From Eutreptiella sp. 'Long Island Sound 2002' (Eukaryota > Euglenozoa > Euglenophyceae > Eutreptiales > Eutreptiaceae): a stretch of DNA of 64,000 nucleotides. A program made the translations under genes and the position numbers. The DNA lies in assembly GCA_964036045.1 (NCBI GenBank), contig OZ038381.1, forward strand, positions 152,414,352-152,478,351, written 5' to 3'. Of the stretch, positions 53,767 to 62,553 are shown piece after piece. Numbering within the stretch: position 1 is the first letter of the stretch; each line of letters starts with the position of its first letter. The notes beneath the pieces are model-generated. The model was not told where the DNA came from. It worked only from the letters and a program-made list of their open reading frames with translations, and searched no databases.

Positions 53767-56700
53767 TTACCCGGGGGGTGGCCATATCTGCTCCAGGACG
53801 TGCTGGTGTGTTTGCTGGAGGTAGTCGAGGGTCTGGAAGAAGCATCGCTGGATGCCGGGCATGTCCTCCTCTGTGAGGTGGGGGTAGTTTTGGGTGGGGG
53901 TGTCTGGGCCCGGCCACAGCAGCGTCATGAGGCGGGCTGCCACCATGTACGGGCATAGTTGTAGGGTGGTGGGGTGTGGGGGGGTGGGTCCCCTGCGGTT
54001 TGGGGGGGCTTCCTTCTGCTGGGGGCGCAGCGTGACCACCCACACCCATCGGTCCGTGGGGATCCCCCAGGTCCGTTGGGTCCACTTGGCGAGGCAATAC
54101 ATCACCCTACCAAGGCCCTGGTGGCCGCTGCGGATGGAGAGCAGCGTGTCCAGGGATTTGGGTTCCCACGTGCCCCAGATGTGGGGGTCGTCCGGGTCGT
54201 CCCCCCTGGCGTACGTGTCGGGGCCTGGGTTGTGTGGGGGGGGGTGTAGTCGGCGGGGAGGAGGGAGTCGGTGCCGTGTACCACCCAGTGGTCTGTCGGT
54301 GCGTGGTAGTTGGTGGTGGAGAGGGTGTAGTGCAGATTGTACATGAGGGTCATGTACGTGGAGGGGGCTGGCTGCTGCTCGTCGGGGGTGGGGATGTCCC
54401 CCGGGACGTGGTGCTGGAAGTTGCTCAGGGAGGCCATCCGGGCTACCCATGTTTCCCGCTCCCACTCTTTGGTGCTGTCGGGGGTGGCGCTGGGTGGGGG
54501 GTGGGCCATGTTGGGCTCGTGGTAGCGGGTGCGGCACTTGGTGTCCAGCCGCCCCGGCACGGGGTGTCCGCCCAGGTGTCGCCCCCAGTCGATGGGGGGC
54601 ACCCAGATCCGGCTCCCCGTGGGGGGCGGGCTCTCGCCATCTGGGGTGGCGCGTGGGGGGCGCTCGTGTCGGGCGACGTGGAGGAAGGCGTCGAAGAGGA
54701 AGTCTCTGACGCCTTCCCCCAGGGTGGCCGCCTGGACCAGGGTGGCCGCCCGGATGGGGGTGCTGGGGCCGGAGGTGCGGAGGTACAGCACGACGTCCTG
54801 TTCCCCGGGTCTCCGGAGGTGCTGCCGTACCGCTGCGGGGTTGTGTATGGCGTAGGGTTCGGCCGGTGCGGCGGCTGGTGGTGCGGGGTGTGATGGGGGA
54901 GGTGGTGTGGGTTGGGGGGGGTGGCTGTCGTTGTCGCGCGTGGGGTCCGGTGATGGGGTCTCTTGTGGCGGTCGCGGCAGGGGGGATTCGCGGTGGGGTG
55001 TGTCGGCGGGGGTATCTATGTCAATTGGCTGGTGCTGGCTGCCGCGTGTTGTGTCCGTGGCCTGGTCTCGGGGGGGGGGCGGGGGGGGGTGGTGTGGGGG
55101 TGGCGCTGTTGGTGGTGGGGGGGGCGGGGGTGGGTGTTGTGCTGGCTGGGGGTCTGGGCAACCCTGTGGGTCGTGTGGGTGTTGCGTGTGTGCGCCATGC
55201 GGCCCTTGCGGTTCTTGACTGGTTGTGGTGCCGGGGTGTGGGTGGGAGGCGGCCGCATGAGCGTCCGGGTGGGGCTGTGGTCCGTATGTAATGGGTGGCT
55301 GCTGGTGGATGGTGCTCCCTGGTATGGGGTGTGGGTGGGGGGGCTGCTTGTGGTGGTGGGTTGGGGGGGGCGGGGGTGGGTGTTGTGCTGGCTGGGGGTC
55401 CGGGCGTCCCTTTGGGTTGTGTGGGTGTTGCGTGTGTGCGCGTGCGGCCCTTGCGGTTCTTGACTGGTTGTGGTGCCGGGGTGCGGGTGGGAGGCGGCCG
55501 CATGAGCCCCCGGGTGGGGCTGTGGTCCGTATGTAATGGGTTGCTGCTGGTGGATGGTGCTCGCTGGTATGGGGTGTGGTTGGGGGGGCTGTTGGTGGTG
55601 GTGGGGCGCTCCTACTAGGCCCTGGTGTTGCTGGTGTGCGTGCGCGGCTCCTCGCGGGTCCATGGGGGTGTACCGTGGCTGGTATGTCGTGGGCCCGTGT
55701 AGCGGGGGCGGCGGGTGGTGCTGGACCGCGTGGTGGTGGTGTGGAGGGTGTGCTGGTTGTGTGTGGTACCCCGGCGTTGGTGCATGTGGTGGCAGGGGCT
55801 GGTGGTGGTGGAATACGTGATGGTGTGGTGCGGTGATGTGCGCTATGTGGGATGGGTGGTTCGCGGGGCCTGGTTGTGCTGGGGCGTGGTGGGGATGTAG
55901 CTGGTGGGGGTCGCTGTAGCATGGGGGCATTAGGGGGTAGGGGTTTGGAGGGACGGGGGCGTGGTGGTGGTGTTGGTGGTGCCATGTCCCCTGGCTCTGC
56001 GCGTATGGTGGTCCTGGCATGGTGTGGACGTGTGTGGGCGGTGGTGGCTGACTGGGCTGCAGGGTTTGGGTGCTGCGGTACGGTGGTGGTGGTGGGCGCT
56101 GGCGGTGGCGGTGTTGTTGGTGTGCCCCGGGGGTCCGGGCGTGGGGTGGTGCGGTGTGGCTGGACCCGGGCCTTGGTCGGGGCGTCGTGCCCTGCTGGCG
56201 GGCGCGTTGGCGGGCCCCCTGACCTGTCTTGGTCTTCTTGGCCTGGTGGGTGTCGGGGGCGGGTGAACCCCCCTGTCCCCGGAGGGGCGACGGGGAGCGG
56301 GCGTGCCAGCGGTGTGCCTCTTGGAGGCTCGTCTTGAGGCCTCTGACGTGGGTTTCCTGGTCCGTGAGGCCCATCCGCGTGGCGGTGGCCTCGTCGGGGG
56401 CGGCCAGGTGGGCGTCCCGAAAAGACGCCCAGCCCTCCGGGGGCTTCTGTTGTGCGGGATGGGGGTGGTGTGCCGGGTAGAGGAGTGCGCTGAGTGGGTA
56501 AGGTGTTCCCTTCCGTCGGCCGAGGGCGTTGTTGAACCGGCGGCAAGTGATTCGGAGGTAGGCTGCTATCTCCTCTGGTGCCGTGTCGGCCCACGCTTCC
56601 GGCGTCAGGGCTGCTGCTGGGGGGGCCGGAAGTTGTGGGTCTGGGAGGTGTAGGTCTTGGTGGTGGAGGTATAGGGCGAGGAGGATGTGGCGGGCCGCCA

Positions 56701-57180
56701 CGTTCAAGCCGCCTCCGCTGTGGCGTAGGGGTGGGCTGTGGGTGGGCAGGGATGTGCTGCCCGTGCCCACGGCTATGGTCCATGCGTGGTCCGCCGCGTC
56801 CGCCACGTAGTACCCTCCCAGGTGGTCCCGGAGGGTGTCGGTGAGGAACCCGAAGAAGCTGTGTCGGCTGGCGGGGGGGGGTGCGGCTGGGGCCGCGGGC
56901 CGCTCGCGGTGAGGGGGTTGAGGTCCCCGCAGTGGGGGCAGTGGGTGAGGCGGTGCGCGGCTCCCAGGCAGACCCAGTGGTCTGGGTTGCAGGGCAGGGC
57001 TGTCTGTGGTAGCCGCTGGGGAACGCAGAGGGGACATGCGGTGGCTGGCCGTTGGTGGTACCTGTGGACGGACGGCGGCGTGGGGGGATCGGGGCTGGTG
57101 GCGCGCGCATGCTGGTGGGAGTGTGTGCGGTGCCTGTGGTGTCCGTGTGTGCTGTGCCAGTGCTGTGCTCGGTGGACCAT
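53767..57180 (-). CDS. ORF3 of the non-LTR element, frame-shifted, unknown
   Basis: Protein-like sequence runs continuously but changes frame three times: near the nine-G run 56,873-56,881, near 55,440 (1-base difference between two repeat copies) and at the nine-G run 54,236-54,244. The N-part has a Cys/His cluster (CPLC, then C, H, C, H, CPHC; 57,036-56,929) resembling a RING/PHD-type zinc site. The middle has a globular stretch (FFGFLTDTLRDHLGGYYVAD) and a His/Pro/Gln-rich region with an 82-codon tandem repeat. The C-part is globular (YLRTSGPSTPIRAATLVQAA; SLDTLLSIRSGHQGLGRVMY). The start is the ATG at 57,180; an alternative ATG at 57,232 overlaps the upstream stop (ATGA) in another frame. 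Confidence 0.5.
55124..55616 (-). repeat. 246-bp tandem repeat inside ORF3
   Basis: Two consecutive units with 246-base spacing (landmark CGGGGGTGGGTGTTGTGC at 55,125 and 55,371). 246 = 82 codons, so the repeat preserves frame. One unit lacks a base near 55,440 relative to the other, which moves the reading frame. Confidence 0.75.
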
Positions 57181-57228
57181 GTGTAGACGTGGTGGGGGTT
57201 CCGTGTTGGTATGTCACGGGGTAGGTTC

Positions 57229-59052
57229 TCATGGTTGGTAGAACAGGAGTTTGAGGAGGTGGGCTTGGTCTGTTGGGGGCAGGGTTGACGCATGCTGCAG
57301 GTATTTGTTGGTGCGGTATGTGAGCTGCTCTGCCGTCTTGGCAACAGCCGTCCGCTGCATGTGCGCCGCCGTGGCCTGGGGGTCCTCCGCGTGGGTGCGT
57401 AGCAAGGTGTAGACGGCAGTGGGGAAGAGTCCCCTGCGGACCGCCTCGAGCACCTCCGTCTGCTTGAGGACGGTGGTGAGTTGCTGGGTCGCCGGGGACT
57501 GCGTCAGCCATCCGGCGTGCTGTGCGATGGTGTGGGTTGGGTTCCAGTCTGTGAGGGTGTCCAGTCCTCTGTACAGGGGGCACGCCTTGAAGTGGTCCCA
57601 TGTTTCTTCTTCCGCGTGGCTGCAGATGCATTTGGTGTATCCTGCGGGGACGTGGATTGAGCGGCGCGTATACCATCGGTGGTATCGGGTGAGGAGGGGA
57701 AGTTGTTCGAGGGCGAGTTGGAGTCGCGGCTTTTGTAGGTGTGCTGGGAGGCTATCCGGGCACAGGGCGGAGTAGTAGAGGGGGGTGTGGACGGAGTCTT
57801 CGAGGCGTCGGAGGAGTTCGGTGTTCGCTGGGTGGCCCAGTGTGGTGGCCAGTTGCTGGATGGGTGTGGGGTAGTGGTACTGCTTGTCTCGATCCGTGTA
57901 CGGCGTGTCCTCGGGCATCCATTGGGGGGGCTGTGTGGCCGGGGGTATCGGGGGCAGGTGCTGCAGGTGGCTGTGGTGTGGGGTGTCGAGTCGCACGCGT
58001 TCGAGCCCTGGGGTGTGGTTGGTGTTCTGGTGTTTGGCCTGCGTGTCTGGGCGTCCATTGCCGTATGCGTACCGGTGTGACTCCTGCTTGACGATGTGTA
58101 GGGCATCCTGGGGGTGCATGCCCTTGAAGGCCATCCATAGTCCCAACGCTTGTGTGGTGAGGCCGGACTCGGGTGCTTTGTGGAGGGGCAGGTCCGCAAG
58201 GCGCCTGGTGAGGTGGATGTCGACCGTGGCGTCCACGACTACCTAGATGTTGCGGGGCCGGATCGTTGTTGGTGGTGGTGTGGCGGTGACGGCGTCTGCC
58301 ATGGTGCGCAGTTCGCCGTGTGAGGATGCCCCAAAGATGGTGGCCCCGGTGTGGTGTTCCACGTGGAGGCCGTCCGCGCGCCGGGTGATGCGCACGGAGG
58401 CGCAACCGACCGTGGGGGTGCGTTGCTGGGTGCCGGATGCGTCAGTGAAGTAGATGATGTCGGTGTCGCTGGGTATGGGTAGGCAGGCGATTGCTGTGGG
58501 GTGATAGACGTAGATGGGGTTCCCCTGGGCGGTTCTGGCGGTGATTTGCGCCGGTTGCAGTAGTGGCGCTGCATAGACGCCTATCCCCTGGGTGATGATG
58601 GCCTGGGCTCGTGGGGTGAGGCGGAGGAGGCCCCTGTCTGGGCGCCCCTGGGTGATATACGCGTACATCAGGTGGAAGAGGTATCCCGTATTGGGGTGGA
58701 ACTTCTGGCACGTGATGGTCTGTCGCCGCTCCTTGTCGTCTTTGTCGCCGCGGAGGGTGGGGCATTTGTGCTGTAGGGGGCGCATGGGTGCCTCCTGAGG
58801 TCCTGCGCGGTGTGGGTCGCAGCGGTCGTACTCTATGGCTACGCTGTCCGGGTCTGCCCGCTCGTTGGTGAATGTCCATGTCGCCCTGGGTGTTCGGGTC
58901 CAGGCTACGTGCGCCGGGTGGTCTGGGGGTACCGTGTGAAACCAGGGGGAGAGCCATGCCTGCTGGTCGGCGGTGGCGGCGGCGGTGGGGGTGCGGTAGT
59001 TGGTGGAGATGAGGTGCAGCAGGGGCCACGGAGTGTCGAGGGCTGCCGGGCC
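57229..59052 (-). CDS. RNase H domain and C-terminal zinc knuckle
   Basis: Same frame as RT, after a TGA at 59,053. RNase H residues: Asp (IIYFTDASG, about 58,450), Glu (SSHGELRTM, about 58,310), Asp (VVVDATVD, about 58,230) and a final Asp (NGRPDTQAK, about 58,040). A TAG at 58,243 splits the domain between Glu and the third acid. The C-terminal CICSHAEEETWDHFKAC knuckle (57,630-57,578) matches the CCHC-type finger common at LINE protein ends. The stop at 57,229 is TGA. Confidence 0.72.
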
Positions 59053-62000
59053 TCAGTGCCAGCACGTGCGTGGTATGCCCTGGTCACTGTGTCTGACTGG
59101 TGGTACATCGGTCTCCGGTGCATTGTGTTTGGGGATGGACCAGGGGGCATGGTGTCGCTGGACAGTGCGGGTAGCATGTTTGTGGCCGTTTGGTGCTAGT
59201 AGCAGGATGGTGGGTGGTGTCCAGCCTTCGGCTGACGGGGTCGGCTCCCCCTGCGTCGTGCCGCCGTCGTTGGGGGTCTCGTGCTCGCTCGGGCGGGGCC
59301 GGGGGTGCTGGCGCTGGAAGGCTGTGTACGCCGTGTCGATGTCCTTGGGCCCCGGCATGTCGCGCCCTGCCTTCGTAGCACATGCGCGGAGGTACGCTTG
59401 GAAGACGTGGCGTGCTGGCCATTGTGGGTCGGAAAGGAACGGGGCGTGGTGGGCGTCGCATTGGGCCATGATCTTCATCTGTGTTGGGGTGATATACACT
59501 ATGGTGATGGTGGCCCCCACGAAGCGCAGGGTGTCCACCTCGCCTGCCGGGCGTCGGTGGATGTCGGTGTGTGTGGCCACGAGTGGCCCCTGTTGATCGC
59601 AGTGGTGGTTTGTCAGGATGGCGTGTGTGTGGTGCGGTAGGAGGAGTTGTAGCTGGGCCCAGATGCCAGTGCCCACGGAGGTGGGGACGCCGTGTTGCGC
59701 CAGTATCCACCGGGGGCAGGTGTTGCGGGCCATTTGCGCTTCTTTTATGCGTATGGCTGCTGCCTCGCGAACTTCTGGTTGGTGGTTGTGTGTTGCCCTG
59801 TGTAGGAGGTGTGCTGCGTGTTTGGCATAGGCCGTGTCGACCAGGGCGCCTGTATTGTCTCCGTAGTAGCACCAGTGGGCCATCATGGCCTCCTTGGGGA
59901 AAGACGTGGGCCAGCCTCCGTGTTGCGCCCATGCCTTCGTCACTTGCTGTCGAGCGTGGCGTAGTGCGTCTTGGGGGCGCGGGAGGTGCAGGGCTTGGTA
60001 CCCGATGGCCGCGTTGAGCACTGCTTCCATGAAGTACGCCAGGCCCTCCGTAGACAGGAGGTCCCCCCTGGCAATTTGGGGTAGCCGGGCGAGGCGCTCT
60101 TCTAGCTTGCTTGGGAGTGTGATGTGGTGGTGCCGCGTGGCCTGTGTGACTCCCAGGTGGACTGTGGTGTCTTCCAGGTGTAGGGGTTCGCCTTTCCGGA
60201 TGTGGGGGGCCAGGGTCTTGGCGTCGGCCAGCCTGACCGATTTGCGGGGGTGCACTAGGAGCTGGTGGGCGTCCAGGTAGGTTGTGGTGAGTTGGAGAAT
60301 GGCGGACGCTTGTTCGGTGGTCGTTGGTAGCCCTGCGTTCTCAGGGTCGGGGTGGCGGGTGGCCGTAGTTAGGAGGTTGTCATCCCCGAAGTTGATGAGG
60401 GGGGACCGTAGCGGGTATGGGGCGTACCCCGGGTATACCCGTGCTAGCTCGAATGCCAGTGGCAAGGTGACGAGGAGGTAGAGGAAGGGGCCTTCGGCGC
60501 CTCCCTGGGGGACCCCGCTGTCTGTGCCGGTCCAGGGGGTGAGGCCTGCGGCTGTGATGACGGCGTAGAGTCGGGTCTGGATGTACCCGGTCATGAAGGA
60601 TAGGAATGGGAGGCCCATGGCATCCCATACCTCCGTGAGGAGCCGGTGTGGGGCGTGGGGGAACACGCCTTGGACATCGAGGGAGGCGATAATCATCTCG
60701 TAGGGGTTCATGTCCAGTGCGGTGTCCTGGAGGAAGATGGCCTCGTGGGGGGACCTGCCGGCCATGGCTCCCCACATGCTGGCGGGCACGTGGGCGAAGA
60801 CCGCTGGCGCGATGCGGCCTAGGATGAGTGTCCACACCAGCTTGACCTCGGTGGTGGCGCAGACTATGGGCCGCCAGTTCCCCGGCTGCGCCCAGTCCCC
60901 CTTTTTGTAGAGGGGGTGGACCAGGTTTGCCCACTCAGGGGGGATGGGTGTGGCGCCCGTGACGATGTCCCACAGGCGGGCTGCCAGGCGGCGTTTCACG
61001 GGCAGGGTGAGACGTTGGTACGCTTCGGCCGGCAAACCGTCGACGCCGGGCACGACCCCCTTCTTCAGGCGGTCCAGGGCGCGTTGCAGTTCTGAGATGC
61101 TGAAGGGGTCGTGTTCGATGGCGCGCCGCTGTTCCCGGTTGAAGACCCTGGGCACATGCTCGCGGATGGTGTTTCTGGTGTGGGGGTCGAGCTCGGGGAG
61201 GGCGTCCCCGTGTTGTGCCTGGAAGCTGTCCAGGACTGCCTGGAGGATGGCGTCAGGGTCATTGGTGAGGCCTCCTTCGGGGGTGCGTACCGCGTGGATG
61301 GTACGGCGCCCCGTGTCCTCCAGGATGCGGCTGACGTACCGTAGGGACTTGTACGGCGTGTCGTTTCTGCCGTATCTTTCGCGTTCTTGGGCTGCGGCCG
61401 CTATGCGGTGGGCGTGCCATTCCTGGAGTTGGTGGCGGCGGGTGGTGAGGAGCGCACGGAGGTGGGTGTCCCGGTCTCGTGCCTCCGGTGTGCTGGGGCG
61501 TAGCAGGGTGGCGAGTTCCCCTTTCGTGGTCCAGATGTCATGGACGAGTTGCTGGAGGGTGAGGTCTGGTGGTGCTCCCGTGTGGTTGGTGTCACGCTCC
61601 ATGCCGCATGCTTGTGCCGCCCGGCGCATGGCGGTGGTGAGTGTCGGTGCACGCGGGCTGCGCAGGATGGCGTGTAGGGCCCTGTTATACCTGTGCCAGG
61701 CGCCGTGGTCGTCCTCGGCCGGGAACTGCAGTGTGGGTGGGAGGGTGTCGTCTGGCAGGGTGGCCGCGGGTGGGGGTAGGTTGGGGATGATGAGGTCGAT
61801 GTAGAGGGGCCGGTGGCCCGTGCCTGTGGGCGGGAGGTCCCCGTAGGCTGCTTCGTGGACGCGCACCGTGGTTGGGTCCCCGTAGCACGTGTCGATGCGG
61901 GATGGGTGGGTGCCGGCTTGGTGGGGGTAATGGGAGGGTGTGCCGGTGAGTCCTGCCGTGAGGTCAGTGAGGCCCAGTTGGTGCATGGCGTCCCGGACAG

Positions 62001-62553
62001 CTGTGTCGGTGGCTGTGGCCGGGCCGTTGCGGTCGTCGTCGGTGGGGGCGGCGTTTAGGTCGCCTATGATGATGGTGGGTGCCAGGAGGGAGAGTCGGCG
62101 GTACGCCAGGCTCAGGGTGTCCAGGAAGTCCTTGGTCTCCCCCCCGAATGGGACGTGCGTGAGTAGCACGTTTAGCTGCCATCCGGGCCCCACGCACTCG
62201 TACGCCCCAAGGCGACCATCCACTCCGAGGTCGGGGTGGGCATGTACCGTGACCGACGTCTTGTGGTAGAGGGGTACCCGCCGCTCCCAGTAGGCGTGAT
62301 ATTTGTTCCCCTCCGGGTCCAGGATCGGTGCTGGTTCGGGTTGGTCCGCTCTGCGGAGGGCTTGCTCCAGGAACCCCAGGAGGTCTGCGCCTTGGGGGTG
62401 CGGCCCGGGCATGGCTTGCAGTGTGGCGGCCTTGGTGGGGTCGTAGGTGACCGCGGGCTCGTTGAGGATGTTGATGCGGGCGTGGGCTTCCGCAGGTGCC
62501 GGTTTCTGGGGACCGGTAGTTGGGGGGGCGGGCCGTGTCCGGCCCTGGCCCCG
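59053..62553 (-). CDS. APE-type endonuclease and reverse transcriptase
   Basis: Open frame of about 1,166 codons directly following the ORF1 TGA; the first Met is at 62,412. Endonuclease motifs: IIIGDLNAAP (62,064), SRIDTCYGDP (61,900) and GHRPLYIDL (61,815), as in LINE APE nucleases. RT motifs: GVVPGVDGLPAEAY, WRPIVCATTEVKL, motif A SLDVQGVFPHA, GVPQGGAEGPFLY and catalytic FGDDNLL (60,392-60,378) in place of the usual YADD. These nick target DNA and copy the RNA at the nick. The N-terminal part of the nuclease is poorly conserved. Confidence 0.88.
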   Translation of the reverse strand, partial: RGQGRTRPAPPTTGPQKPAPAEAHARINILNEPAVTYDPTKAATLQAMPGPHPQGADLLGFLEQALRRADQPEPAPILDPEGNKYHAYWERRVPLYHKTSVTVHAHPDLGVDGRLGAYECVGPGWQLNVLLTHVPFGGETKDFLDTLSLAYRRLSLLAPTIIIGDLNAAPTDDDRNGPATATDTAVRDAMHQLGLTDLTAGLTGTPSHYPHQAGTHPSRIDTCYGDPTTVRVHEAAYGDLPPTGTGHRPLYIDLIIPNLPPPAATLPDDTLPPTLQFPAEDDHGAWHRYNRALHAILRSPRAPTLTTAMRRAAQACGMERDTNHTGAPPDLTLQQLVHDIWTTKGELATLLRPSTPEARDRDTHLRALLTTRRHQLQEWHAHRIAAAAQERERYGRNDTPYKSLRYVSRILEDTGRRTIHAVRTPEGGLTNDPDAILQAVLDSFQAQHGDALPELDPHTRNTIREHVPRVFNREQRRAIEHDPFSISELQRALDRLKKGVVPGVDGLPAEAYQRLTLPVKRRLAARLWDIVTGATPIPPEWANLVHPLYKKGDWAQPGNWRPIVCATTEVKLVWTLILGRIAPAVFAHVPASMWGAMAGRSPHEAIFLQDTALDMNPYEMIIASLDVQGVFPHAPHRLLTEVWDAMGLPFLSFMTGYIQTRLYAVITAAGLTPWTGTDSGVPQGGAEGPFLYLLVTLPLAFELARVYPGYAPYPLRSPLINFGDDNLLTTATRHPDPENAGLPTTTEQASAILQLTTTYLDAHQLLVHPRKSVRLADAKTLAPHIRKGEPLHLEDTTVHLGVTQATRHHHITLPSKLEERLARLPQIARGDLLSTEGLAYFMEAVLNAAIGYQALHLPRPQDALRHARQQVTKAWAQHGGWPTSFPKEAMMAHWCYYGDNTGALVDTAYAKHAAHLLHRATHNHQPEVREAAAIRIKEAQMARNTCPRWILAQHGVPTSVGTGIWAQLQLLLPHHTHAILTNHHCDQQGPLVATHTDIHRRPAGEVDTLRFVGATITIVYITPTQMKIMAQCDAHHAPFLSDPQWPARHVFQAYLRACATKAGRDMPGPKDIDTAYTAFQRQHPRPRPSEHETPNDGGTTQGEPTPSAEGWTPPTILLLAPNGHKHATRTVQRHHAPWSIPKHNAPETDVPPVRHSDQGIPRTCWH

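Noticed and set aside
52032-58574. Long plus-strand open frames opposite the non-LTR element
   Set aside because: Gly/Trp/Val-rich frames caused by the C-rich coding strand; the RT, RNase H and zinc motifs are all on the minus strand.
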